Source of the DNA: Bacillota bacterium
Lineage (GTDB): Bacteria; Bacillota; Clostridia; Peptostreptococcales; Anaerovoracaceae
Length of the DNA stretch: 15,605 bases
Assembly: GCA_017621195.1 (NCBI GenBank)
Contig: JAGATO010000248.1
Span: 1 to 15,605 of the forward strand
Direction of reading: 5' to 3'
Shown: positions 7,355-14,450 of the stretch, in pieces
How the letters are laid out: the number at the start of each line of letters is the position of its first letter
Numbering within the stretch: the stretch's first letter is position 1
The notes under the pieces: model-generated
Database searches by the model: none
The model's input: only the letters and a program-made list of their open reading frames with translations
Told to the model about the DNA's origin: nothing
Program-made: the position numbers and the translations under genes

Positions 7355-9496
7355 CTACCTCGCTTCCATCGTGCCGTAATTGGCGATCATCTGCTGTGCT
7401 TCCTGATAGAGGATCGTCCCCCGGGGATCCAGCTCGCCGCTGGTCCGACCATTCATGACGCCTGCGCCGCAAGCCCACCTCATGGGCGTAATCGCGTAGC
7501 TGCTGATGACCGCAGCGTCCTTATAGATCGAAAGGTCGCATGTCGCGCTCACGTCCCCACCGGCGTATTTCACATACTGGTATAACATGGTCGCCATCTG
7601 CTGACGGGTGATCCTCTCCTGAGGCCGGAAGCTGCCATCGGTGTATCCAGCTGCAATTCCGTGGTCTGCCGCCCAGGTGATCGCCTCGCCGTAAGCGTCA
7701 TCTTCCGCCACATCGGAAAACCGCGATTTCGCAGCATTTCCCGCCGCCACACCATCCGTCCGCTCTTCCGTTGCGCATTTCAGATCATACAGCAGCTGCA
7801 CCGCCATGGTCCGACTCACCGTAGTTTCGTCGGAGACGGGAGCCTGTTCCACGATTCGAATCCGCCCGGCGCCGTAGGGATTGGCATAGGTATCGCCTGC
7901 GATGGTGCCGCCCAGATGATCGGTGATGAACGCGATCAGAAGCTGGCTGTCCAGCATGACATCATCCTGCAGCAGTTCCGCGTCGTCAAACATGGAGAAC
8001 GCGCCGCTCTTTAAAAGGTAATTGTGACTTCCGAGGATGTACTGACCGTCCAGATCCAGCGGCTGTCCGTTGACCATCACGTTCTTCACCCGATATTCTC
8101 TGTCCACACCTAAATACAGACCGTTGTCATCGATACGCACCGACGTGGGAAGATAGGAGTGGATCTCGTAGGTGATGCCGGAAACCTGCATGAACGAGCC
8201 GTTTTCCCCAGGGAAGAACATGGCTCCGTATTCCAGCACATCCAGCAGCTGTTGACCCGTGACTCGCGCGGTACACATGCCGTTTCCGAAGGGATGAATG
8301 TTGACGATCTGACCGTTGGTGATCTCTCCCGCCTTCAGATCGGACCGGACGCCACCGCCGTTGACCATGGCAACATCCGCGTTCAATACCTGACGATAAG
8401 CGTCTGCCACCAGGTCTCCCAGGTTGGTTTCGCCGTTGCGAATCCGCCGCAATCCCGTGGCGGGGTCGTTGATCATCAGATCCACTTCACTGTAGGCAAC
8501 CACCTCCTCGGAAACGCTGCGGATCTCATCGGAGATCCGATCCACCTCCGCCTGAACCTGCGGATCGATTTCCTCCAGATCGGCCACAGGGATCAACCGG
8601 CTGGACATGGTTCCGTCCTCTGCAATTTCCAACCGTCCCACGTATTCCAGCTTCGTTCCCGTCTGGGTCAGAAGCACCGGATGACCTTCTTTGTCCGGAA
8701 CCGTCTCCTGCGGCATCACCGTATGGGAATGACCGTCGATCACCGCATCCAGTCCGCAGGTGTTGGCGATCACGTCTCTGGAGCTGTAGCTCTCCACGGT
8801 CTCCTCTTCGCCCAGATGAGCCACGGCGATGATGTAATCCGCGCCCTGGGCTGTTGCCTCATCGATGTTGCTCTGCACCGTTTTGTTCAGCGTTTCTCCG
8901 GTACCGTCTCCCCCGAAGTCATAGATCCAGTTTCCCCGGTCGTCCTGAAAATACACAGGTGCGGATGAGCTCAACGTGTAAGGCGTAGAAACGCCGATGA
9001 AAGCCACCTGGTCATCGTCCGTAGCGGGATCTCCGTCCAAGTCAATGATCCGATAGCCGTCGAAGATCTGTCGTGGCGTTTCGCCGGAACTATCGAAGAA
9101 ATTGGCGCAGATATAATTCAGTCCACTGTTTTCCGCAATACCGAGAAACCGCTCCATGCCGAAGTCGAACTCGTGGTTTCCCGGAACATTGATGTCATAG
9201 CCCATGGCCTCCATCACGTCCACCATGGCCTGACCGTCCGTCAGGGTGGTCGCCAGGCTTCCCTGAATGGCATCTCCCGCATCCACCAGCAGCGCGTTAT
9301 CGCGATCCACCAGCGGTTTGATCTTCGCCATGTTTTCATAAGCGCCGTGAATATCGTTGGTATAGTAAATGACTGCTTTCGCTGCCAATGTGGCGGTCGT
9401 CTCCTGCTCCTGGGCGCCAAAGGCCATCGTGACACTGCTGAAAACCAGCGCCAGAACGCAGACCGCGCCGACCCAAAGTCGTCGTTTCTGTTTCAT
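7355..9496 (-). CDS. Secreted 5'-nucleotidase/metallophosphatase with S-layer homology (SLH) anchor
   Basis: A 713-residue exported protein with a basic start, a hydrophobic core and a likely cleavage near AFGA (about residue 28). The calcineurin-type metallophosphatase domain shows TNDIHG (Asp48, His50), DAGD (Asp72, Asp75), GNHEFD (Asn107, His108), His227 in AVAHLG, and GHSH (His256, His258). The 5'-nucleotidase C-terminal domain follows (about 335-540), with NGGGVRSDLKAG. The last about 155 residues are SLH-like: one clear copy at 592-640 (RFSDV...GYTDGSFRPQERITRQQMA), a second, less regular one after it, and a partial first one. SLH modules usually bind pyruvylated wall polysaccharide, which places the enzyme on the cell surface to free phosphate and nucleosides from nucleotides. 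I chose the ATG at 9496 because GGAGG is 8 nt upstream, against 2 nt for the ATG at 9502. Its exact substrate is unknown. Confidence 0.92.
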   Translation of the reverse strand: MKQKRRLWVGAVCVLALVFSSVTMAFGAQEQETTATLAAKAVIYYTNDIHGAYENMAKIKPLVDRDNALLVDAGDAIQGSLATTLTDGQAMVDVMEAMGYDINVPGNHEFDFGMERFLGIAENSGLNYICANFFDSSGETPRQIFDGYRIIDLDGDPATDDDQVAFIGVSTPYTLSSSAPVYFQDDRGNWIYDFGGDGTGETLNKTVQSNIDEATAQGADYIIAVAHLGEEETVESYSSRDVIANTCGLDAVIDGHSHTVMPQETVPDKEGHPVLLTQTGTKLEYVGRLEIAEDGTMSSRLIPVADLEEIDPQVQAEVDRISDEIRSVSEEVVAYSEVDLMINDPATGLRRIRNGETNLGDLVADAYRQVLNADVAMVNGGGVRSDLKAGEITNGQIVNIHPFGNGMCTARVTGQQLLDVLEYGAMFFPGENGSFMQVSGITYEIHSYLPTSVRIDDNGLYLGVDREYRVKNVMVNGQPLDLDGQYILGSHNYLLKSGAFSMFDDAELLQDDVMLDSQLLIAFITDHLGGTIAGDTYANPYGAGRIRIVEQAPVSDETTVSRTMAVQLLYDLKCATEERTDGVAAGNAAKSRFSDVAEDDAYGEAITWAADHGIAAGYTDGSFRPQERITRQQMATMLYQYVKYAGGDVSATCDLSIYKDAAVISSYAITPMRWACGAGVMNGRTSGELDPRGTILYQEAQQMIANYGTMEAR

Positions 9497-9524
9497 GGAC
9501 ATATCCTCCTTCCCTCATACCCTT

Positions 9525-9552
9525 ATTCTGACACATTCCCATGGATTTTCAA
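9525..9552 (-). promoter_or_regulatory. Candidate SigA promoter of the nucleotidase-ispE unit
   Basis: On the minus strand, TTGAAA (9552-9547; 5/6 to TTGACA) is followed after 16 nt by CAGAAT (9530-9525; 4/6 to TATAAT), with TGT just before it as in an extended -10. It lies between the phoU terminator and the strong GGAAGGAGG ribosome binding site, exactly where a promoter is required. It was matched by eye. Confidence 0.45.
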
Positions 9553-9577
9553 GTGATTTCTTCCGACATTGAATTAC

Positions 9578-9608
9578 AAAAAGCCCCTGCGGACAAGGTC
9601 CACAGGAG
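9578..9608 (-). terminator. Rho-independent terminator of the pst-phoU operon
   Basis: On the minus strand, CTCCTGTGGAC pairs with GTCCGCAGGGG around a CTT loop (11 bp including two G-U pairs), followed by C and TTTTT. It begins 40 nt past the phoU stop. A second, smaller perfect hairpin, GAAGCCG-TAG-CGGCTTC, sits between phoU and this terminator at about 9622-9638, without a T run. Confidence 0.85.
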
Positions 9609-9648
9609 CGAAGAAGAGGAGAAGCCGTAGCGGCTTCATGAAGAAAGC

Positions 9649-10311
9649 TTATTTTCCCACTTTGTCGTCGGGGTGAACGCCGGTGATGGAATATTCCACC
9701 CATTCCGCAATGTTGACCGCGTGATCGCCGATTCGTTCCAGATATTTGGCGATCATCAGCAGCTCCAGCGCCAATTCTCCCTTCTGGGGATTTTCGGCAA
9801 TGGCCTGACTCAGCTGGTGAATGACCCGTGTGAAGCGCTCGTCCACATTGTCGTCCGACGCGATGACGCGGGCCGCCATCTCCGAATCCTTGTTTACGTA
9901 GGCAGCTACGCTGTCGGTCACCATCTTTCGGGTGGCAACCGCCATCTCCGCGATAAACCGCGGTTCCTGGAATTGCTTTGCCTCCGCCAGAGGAATCACA
10001 ATCTCCGCGATATCCGCTGCCTGGTCGCCGATCCGTTCCATATCGGTAATCATCTTCATGGCGGAAGAGATCACCCGCAGATCGGTGGCTACCGGTTGCT
10101 GCTGCATCAGCAGGCGCAGACACAGCGTCTGAATCTCCCGTTCCTTTTCGTCGATCATGCGTTCCAAAGCGATGGCCTCTTCGGCGATCTCCTTATCCTG
10201 TGCGGACAATGCCTCTACCGCGGCGCCGATGGCTTCTTCGCACAGCTGACCCATGTGGATCAGCGCCATATTCAGTTCAGCCAGCTGCTGATTAAATCGA
10301 TTTCTTGTCAT
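9649..10311 (-). CDS. phoU: Phosphate uptake regulator PhoU
   Basis: A 220-residue all-helical cytosolic protein that restrains the Pst transporter and Pho signalling when phosphate is ample. Both PhoU repeats carry their metal-binding motif: DMERIGDQAADIAE (90-103) and YLERIGDHAVNIAE (190-203). Normal length. I chose the ATG at 10311, one base after the pstB stop (TGA-T-ATG) and 10 nt after AGGAAGG. The frame can be read from a TTG at 10320, but that leaves only 1 nt to the ribosome binding site. Tight coupling to pstB makes it the last gene of the pst operon. A PhoR/PhoB-type two-component pair is not in this window. Confidence 0.96.
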   Translation of the reverse strand: MTRNRFNQQLAELNMALIHMGQLCEEAIGAAVEALSAQDKEIAEEAIALERMIDEKEREIQTLCLRLLMQQQPVATDLRVISSAMKMITDMERIGDQAADIAEIVIPLAEAKQFQEPRFIAEMAVATRKMVTDSVAAYVNKDSEMAARVIASDDNVDERFTRVIHQLSQAIAENPQKGELALELLMIAKYLERIGDHAVNIAEWVEYSITGVHPDDKVGK

Positions 10312-10312
10312 A

Positions 10313-11062
10313 TCAACCAAACCTTCCTGTAATGTAATCCTCCGTGCGCTTATCCTTCGGCATGGAGAAAATCTGCTCCGTCTCTCCCGTTTCGATCACC
10401 TCTCCCAGGAGGAAAAAGGCAGTCTTGTCGGAAATTCTGGCAGCCTGCTGCATGTTATGAGTCACCATGACGATGGTGTAGTCCTTCTTCAATTCCGCCG
10501 CCAGATCTTCGATCTTGGAGGTGGAGATGGGATCCAGCGCCGAGGTAGGTTCGTCCATCAGCAGTACCTCCGGTTCGACGGCCAGAGCTCTGGCGATGCA
10601 CAGACGCTGCTGCTGACCGCCGGACAGCCCCAAAGCGCTCTTTCCCAGCCGGTCCTTCAGTTCATCCCAGATGGCCGCATTTCGCAGCGACGTTTCCACG
10701 ATCTCGTCCAGCTTTGCCTTGGAGCGAATTCCGTGGGTCCGGGGTCCGAAGGCGATGTTGTCGTATACGCTCATGGGAAAGGGATTGGGCTTTTGGAAAA
10801 CCATGCCCACTCTCTTTCTCAGAACGGTGGTGTCCATTCCGTGATAGATATCTTCGCCGTCCAACGTCACCAGGCCCTCGATGCGGCATCCCTCCACCAG
10901 ATCGTTCATCCGGTTCAGAGACTTGAGCAGCGTGGACTTTCCGCAGCCGGAAGGTCCGATAAAGGCGGTGATCTCGTTGGGCTGTATGTTCAGGTTGACC
11001 TGCTTCAGGGCTTTGAAATCGCCGTAGTACAGATCCAAATTTTCCACTTTGATCTTTTCCAT
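10313..11062 (-). CDS. pstB: Phosphate ABC transporter ATP-binding protein PstB
   Basis: A 249-residue ABC ATPase that powers high-affinity phosphate import as a dimer under the PstCA channel. The motifs are intact: Walker A GPSGCGKST (36-44), the Q-loop with Gln90 in MVFQKPNPFPMS (a PstB hallmark), the signature LSGGQ (146-150), Walker B LLMDEP (167-172), D-loop SALD, and switch His202. The length is standard for PstB. The ATG at 11062 is 24 bp downstream of the pstA stop. The ribosome binding site, AAAGG, is weak and rather distant, which could lower its translation relative to its neighbours. Confidence 0.98.
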   Translation of the reverse strand: MEKIKVENLDLYYGDFKALKQVNLNIQPNEITAFIGPSGCGKSTLLKSLNRMNDLVEGCRIEGLVTLDGEDIYHGMDTTVLRKRVGMVFQKPNPFPMSVYDNIAFGPRTHGIRSKAKLDEIVETSLRNAAIWDELKDRLGKSALGLSGGQQQRLCIARALAVEPEVLLMDEPTSALDPISTSKIEDLAAELKKDYTIVMVTHNMQQAARISDKTAFFLLGEVIETGETEQIFSMPKDKRTEDYITGRFG

Positions 11063-11086
11063 ATTGGTTTCATACCTTTCCCGTTG

Positions 11087-11968
11087 TTACTGTCCGCCAT
11101 CGGCTTTGGAAAGCTTCTTCGCCACGAAGGAGGACAGAGCGTTGATGACGATGACGATCACAAGCAGTACCACCGCTGTTCCGTAGGCCGTATTGATGTG
11201 AAGGCCTTCGCTGGACATGCGGTACATGTGGACCGACAGCGTGCTTCCCGAGGAAAACAGCGGTGCGATCAGGTCCCTCAGCGGGTGGCCCGTCCACTTC
11301 CAGACGGGAACCTCCGCCACGGTGCCTGCCGTATAGATTAACGCCGCCGTTTCACCGACGATACGGCCGATGGCCAGGATGATCCCTGCCAGGATTCCCG
11401 GTACTGCCGACGGCAGAATGATTCGAAATACAGTGCGCAGTCTTCCGGCTCCCAGTCCGAAGCTGCCCTCCCGATAAGAATCGGGAACGGCCTTCAGAGC
11501 TTCTTCCGTCGTTCTCATAATCAACGGAAGGACCATGATTGCCAGAGTAAATGCGCCTGCCATAATAGAGTAGCTCCATCCCAGGGCCTTGACGAAGAAC
11601 AGATATCCGAACAGGCCATAGACGATGGACGGAATTCCGGACAACATCTCTGCTGTCATTCGCACAACACCTACGACTTTATTTCCCCGCTTGGCATACT
11701 CCACCAGATAGATGGCGGAGAAGATGCCGATGGGCCCTGCGATGATCAAAGCCAGAATGATCATAATCACCGTATTGATCAGAGACGACATCAGGGAACC
11801 GTTTTCGGAGGTGTATTTCCATGCGAACAAATCAGGCGTCAGACAGGGAATTCCCTTGATTAGAATATATCCCACCAGCAGGATGACCACGCCGGCGGTC
11901 ATGATTGCGGAAAGCGTTACCGCTGCCCGCAGAATCAGCGACAGTGTATCTTTTTTCATGCGTTTCAT
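11087..11968 (-). CDS. pstA: Phosphate ABC transporter permease PstA
   Basis: A 293-residue inner-membrane permease with about six hydrophobic segments; the first spans about residues 10-37. Together with PstC it forms the phosphate channel. The cytoplasmic coupling (EAA-type) loop is seen in IGRIVGETAALIYTAG near residue 220, and SGIPSIVYGLFGYLFFV is the usual PstA/PstC signature. The ATG at 11968 overlaps the pstC stop as ATGA and has GGAGGG 7 nt upstream, so it is preferred to the in-frame ATG at 11959. The 4-bp overlap implies translational coupling with pstC. Confidence 0.97.
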   Translation of the reverse strand: MKRMKKDTLSLILRAAVTLSAIMTAGVVILLVGYILIKGIPCLTPDLFAWKYTSENGSLMSSLINTVIMIILALIIAGPIGIFSAIYLVEYAKRGNKVVGVVRMTAEMLSGIPSIVYGLFGYLFFVKALGWSYSIMAGAFTLAIMVLPLIMRTTEEALKAVPDSYREGSFGLGAGRLRTVFRIILPSAVPGILAGIILAIGRIVGETAALIYTAGTVAEVPVWKWTGHPLRDLIAPLFSSGSTLSVHMYRMSSEGLHINTAYGTAVVLLVIVIVINALSSFVAKKLSKADGGQ

Positions 11969-12816
11969 GCGTCAGCCCTCCGTTTCAATGCCGAGAACGA
12001 CAGGTTGATGAGGAGAATGAAGACGAACAGCACCACGCCCGTGGCAATCAGCGCCTGACGGTGCAGGTCGGCTGCATAGCCCATTTCGATGACGATGTTA
12101 CTGGTCATGGTTCGCAGTCCCGCCAGCAGGCCCTTGGGCATCCGCGGCTGGTTTCCGGCAACCATGATGACCGCCATGGTTTCGCCGATGGCGCGGCCAA
12201 CGCCCAGGATCACGGCCGACAGGATTCCGGATTTGCAGCCGGGCAGCACAGCGAAGAAAACGCTGCGCTCATGGCTGGCTCCCAGAGCCAGTCCGCCTTC
12301 ATAGTAGGACTGAGGAACCGCCCGGATGGAGGATTCGCTGACGTTGATGATGGTGGGCAGGATCATCATGCCCAGAAGCAGGGATGCGGTCAGCATAGTC
12401 TGGCCATCCACCAGATTGAAGATGTTGCGGATCAGCGGCACCAGAACCACCAATCCGAAGAAGCCGTAGACGACGGAGGGAATCCCCGCCAGCAGTTCCA
12501 CCGCCGGCTTCATGATTTTATAGATACGCGGCGGGCAGAAGCGCGCCATGTAGATTGCTGTGAGAATGCCCACGGGAACGCCTACGATGATGGCACCCGC
12601 GGTGACGTAGATGCTGCTCAGAATCATGGGCAAAATCCCGAAGATGTTGTTTCCTGGCCGCCATTCCGTTCCCAGCAGGAACTTCAGCGGTCCGATCTCC
12701 CCGATGGTGGGGATGCCGTTGGCGAAGAGAAATAGACAAATCAGCGCCACGGACAGGATCGATGCGCAGGCGGCAATGAAGAACACGCCGTGCATCAATA
12801 GTTCTCTTATTTTCAT
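11965..12816 (-). CDS. pstC: Phosphate ABC transporter permease PstC
   Basis: A 283-residue membrane permease, partner of PstA. Transmembrane helices are evident at about 10-33 and in later hydrophobic blocks. LAGIPSVVYGFFGLVVLVPL and the coupling loop VGRAIGETMAVIMVAGN identify the family. PstC is separated from pstS by 200 bp, unlike the tight pstC-A-B-phoU spacing. That gap holds a strong hairpin and a triplicated motif, which suggests a step-down in expression after pstS. The ATG at 12816 is preceded by GAGGAAAA. Confidence 0.97.
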   Translation of the reverse strand: MKIRELLMHGVFFIAACASILSVALICLFLFANGIPTIGEIGPLKFLLGTEWRPGNNIFGILPMILSSIYVTAGAIIVGVPVGILTAIYMARFCPPRIYKIMKPAVELLAGIPSVVYGFFGLVVLVPLIRNIFNLVDGQTMLTASLLLGMMILPTIINVSESSIRAVPQSYYEGGLALGASHERSVFFAVLPGCKSGILSAVILGVGRAIGETMAVIMVAGNQPRMPKGLLAGLRTMTSNIVIEMGYAADLHRQALIATGVVLFVFILLINLSFSALKRRADA

Positions 12817-12828
12817 TATGTTTTCCTC

Positions 12829-12867
12829 GTAACGACCACGTTGTAACGATCACATTGTAACGACCAT
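12829..12867 (-). repeat. Three 11-bp direct repeats just upstream of pstC
   Basis: GTAACGACCAC, GTAACGATCAC and GTAACGACCAT (plus-strand reading) begin at 12829, 12843 and 12857, a period of 14 bp. They end almost at the pstC ribosome binding site (minus strand: GTCGTTACGAGGAAAA). They could bind a protein on DNA or RNA, or be slippage remnants. The 14-bp period does not match the 11-bp spacing of known Pho boxes. Confidence 0.7.
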
Positions 12868-12923
12868 GTCTTTCTAAACAACCACATTTCGATTTCATGT
12901 TTCGGCTCAATCGCCGCTTTCGG

Positions 12924-12963
12924 TTTGCCGCCGATTCGCTGCTGCAGATTTGCTGCCGACTCG
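12924..12963. repeat. 15-bp imperfect direct repeat in the pstS-pstC gap
   Basis: TTTGCCGCCGATTCG (12924-12938) and TTTGCTGCCGACTCG (12949-12963) agree at 13 of 15 positions, with a CTGCTGCAG stretch between them. No function is recognised. Confidence 0.5.
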
Positions 12964-12969
12964 TTGATT

Positions 12970-13004
12970 GCAAACAGGCCGTGGCTTCGCCCCGGCCCGC
13001 TTGC
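12970..13004 (-). other. Intercistronic RNA hairpin between pstS and pstC
   Basis: The minus-strand RNA can form a 12-bp stem (GCAAGCGGGCCG with CGGCCTGTTTGC, two G-U pairs), and its 11-nt loop contains a further GGC-GAA-GCC mini-stem. It starts 12 nt past the pstS stop. No T tract follows, so it is unlikely to be a complete terminator. It more plausibly stabilises the pstS end of the transcript or partly attenuates pstCAB, as is common for binding-protein genes that need higher expression than their transporter. Confidence 0.65.
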
Positions 13005-13016
13005 ATTGTGTGGTTG

Positions 13017-13934
13017 TTACTCTGCGACGTCCGCCCAGACGGTGGTGTCACCTACGTAGATGCTCATCACCTGCTCACTGGTCAGTTCGTCGATGGTGTT
13101 TGCGTGATTTACGATAACGGCGATACCGTCCATAGCGATGGTGGTTCCGGTCAGTCCAGCTTCAACTTCGCTATCCTTCAGCGCTCTGGAGGCCATACCG
13201 ATATCGCAGGTACCGTCGATGGCACTGGTCATACCGGTGGTGGAGTCACTCTGCTGAATTTCGATGGTCGCATTGCTGTTCACTGCCAGATATGCTTCCT
13301 TCAGCTTTTCCATGACGGGGGTAACGGAGGAAGAACCTGCAACGACGATCTTGCCTTCCGGTGCGTTTCCGCTGTAAGCGGGTGCTGCTTCATCTACGGT
13401 GATGTAACCGTTATCCTCGATGACTGCCTGGCCCTCTGCGCTCATGATGAAGCCCAGGAAGTCCGCTGCTGCTTCGCTCAGTCCTTCTTTCGTGGCTACG
13501 TTGAAGGGTCTTGCGATCTTGTAAGTACCGGCCTTGATGTTGTCCACGGTAGCTTCGGCACCGTCGATCTTAACGGCCTTTACGGTATCATCCAGCGAAC
13601 CCAGAGAAATGTAGCCGATGGCGTATTCATTTCCTGCAACACCGGTCATCATAGCGGAAGTACTGTTGGTGATAGTAGCTTCCAGTGTGGTCATATCCAC
13701 TTTATTGCCGTCAGCATCCTTCTGTTCTACTCCGAACAGTTCGATGAACGCGCCTCTCGTTCCGGAGCCGTCTTCTCTGGACTGTACGGCGATCTGCTTC
13801 GTCACATCGAAGCCTTCTGCTTCGCCACCTTCCGCTTCACCGGAAGTTCCGCTGTTTCCGCCGCATCCGGCCAGAAGGCTCATTCCCAATACCAGCGTCA
13901 TCGCTGCTGCTAACCATTTCTTTGAACGTTTCAT
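13017..13934 (-). CDS. pstS: Phosphate-binding lipoprotein PstS, lobes in circularly permuted order
   Basis: A 305-residue lipoprotein: basic N-terminus, hydrophobic core and lipobox LAGC with Cys24, then a Gly/Ser/Glu linker (25-42). It captures phosphate outside the membrane for PstCAB. The order of the fold is odd. Residues about 46-180 contain SREDGSGTRGAF (53-64; the Arg and SGT phosphate contacts), GYISLGSL, and the MSAEGQAVIEDNGYI block, which normally come last. Residues 195-305 contain KIVVAGSSSVTPVMEKL, QQSDSTTGMTSA, DIGMASR and end at TVWADVAE, which normally come first. In standard PstS the NW-D/E-V stretch runs directly into the RxxGSGTR strand, so the break lies exactly there. 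The frame is intact. The ATG at 13934 follows GGAGAG by 7-8 nt. Family identity is secure; the permutation is my reading of motif order. Confidence 0.93.
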   Translation of the reverse strand: MKRSKKWLAAAMTLVLGMSLLAGCGGNSGTSGEAEGGEAEGFDVTKQIAVQSREDGSGTRGAFIELFGVEQKDADGNKVDMTTLEATITNSTSAMMTGVAGNEYAIGYISLGSLDDTVKAVKIDGAEATVDNIKAGTYKIARPFNVATKEGLSEAAADFLGFIMSAEGQAVIEDNGYITVDEAAPAYSGNAPEGKIVVAGSSSVTPVMEKLKEAYLAVNSNATIEIQQSDSTTGMTSAIDGTCDIGMASRALKDSEVEAGLTGTTIAMDGIAVIVNHANTIDELTSEQVMSIYVGDTTVWADVAE

Positions 13935-14014
13935 TTTCTTTCTCTCCTTTTCTTTCTCTTTTATCTCTATGCTTTGTTGTCCAAGGTTACGGAAGAGCTC
14001 TGCGCTTGCGGTAT

Positions 14015-14092
14015 CTCCTTCGATTTTCTCTGTGAAATCCGCTACAGCCTCGCCACTGTCGGTTTCTCTTTTCAGATCCGTCGTAGCCTCGC
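14015..14092 (-). repeat. Two 39-bp imperfect tandem repeats in the pstS leader
   Basis: Read on the minus strand, two successive 39-bp copies both begin GCGAGGCT and share ..CGGAT.., AGAGAAA and other blocks. Identity is roughly 70 percent with a small shift. Partial echoes (CGGTATCTCC, CGGTACATTC) border them. They sit between the presumed pstS promoter and its ribosome binding site, so they may be transcribed in a long leader. They could also be copies of a dispersed intergenic repeat. Confidence 0.6.
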
Positions 14093-14125
14093 GCCCTTCG
14101 GTACATTCTTAAGATACCGCACCTT

Positions 14126-14205
14126 TGTAAAGGCCATCATCGTCCAAACGAAAAGTCTCTGTAAAAGAGACTTTCCTCTTTGTAAAATCGGTGCAAAGTT
14201 GTAAA
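14126..14205 (-). promoter_or_regulatory. Candidate Pho-box cluster upstream of pstS
   Basis: On the minus strand TTTACA occurs at 14205-14200, 14186-14181, 14165-14160 and 14131-14126, with TTTGCA at 14197-14192. Start-to-start distances are 8, 11, 21 and 34 bp, close to multiples of a helical turn after the first. The Bacillus PhoP box is built of TTHACA-like hexamers about 11 bp apart. Position upstream of pstS supports phosphate-starvation control. No convincing -10/-35 pair was found, though TATCTT at 14116-14111 is a possible -10. Confidence 0.5.
14152..14174. other. Perfect 9-bp inverted repeat within the Pho-box cluster
   Basis: AAAGTCTCT and AGAGACTTT are separated by 5 nt (GTAAA), and the central TGTAAA is one of the hexamers listed for the Pho-box cluster. 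On the minus strand the hairpin ends in TTTTCGTTTGG, so it could be a weak terminator for anything transcribed leftward from further upstream, or an operator overlapping the promoter. Confidence 0.6.
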
Positions 14206-14230
14206 GCCATCCCCCCGAACATGAGCGGTT

Positions 14231-14290
14231 GTTTGGACTTTAGCTGTTTGGACTTTAGTTGTTTGGACTTTAGCGGTCGTTTGGACTTTA
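14231..14290. repeat. Four direct copies of GTTTGGACTTTAG
   Basis: Copies start at 14231, 14246, 14261 and 14279 (spacing 15, 15 and 18 bp); the last ends TTTAA. The core TTTGGACWTT recurs at 14332 and 14417, and GTCCAAAC appears inverted at 14142-14149. No coding function is seen. The array could be a protein-binding cluster or a simple-sequence expansion. Confidence 0.85.
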
Positions 14291-14298
14291 ATTGAGGC

Positions 14299-14317
14299 CC
14301 TGCGGCGAATCCGCAGG
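14299..14317. other. GC-rich perfect hairpin
   Basis: CCTGCGG and CCGCAGG flank a CGAAT loop (7-bp stem, extended by GG/CC past a bulged base). Neither side has a T tract, so it is not a typical terminator. It lies between the GTTTGGAC copies and the GC-rich module. Confidence 0.55.
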
Positions 14318-14329
14318 CCTTCCACTGGA

Positions 14330-14430
14330 CATTTGGACATTAGATGTGCGCTGGCGGGCAGCGCCAGCAGGCGATTTTGTCTTTGGCGGTGGCGCGGCGG
14401 GCAGCGCCGGCGACCCTTTGGACTTTGATG
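14330..14430. repeat. GC-rich stem-loop repeat, left copy
   Basis: It shares a common order of blocks with 15167-15255: CATTTSGACATT, then (G/A)CGCTGGCG with its pairing CGCCAGC/CCAGCG, then TGGCGCGGCGG with GCC-rich partner, then ACTTTGAT. Internal stems include GCTGGCG/CGCCAGC. Short frames in it encode similar junk-like Arg/Ala/Pro strings in both copies. It looks like a dispersed extragenic repeat family. Confidence 0.65.
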
Positions 14431-14450
14431 TACTCTGGCTACCGACCTTT

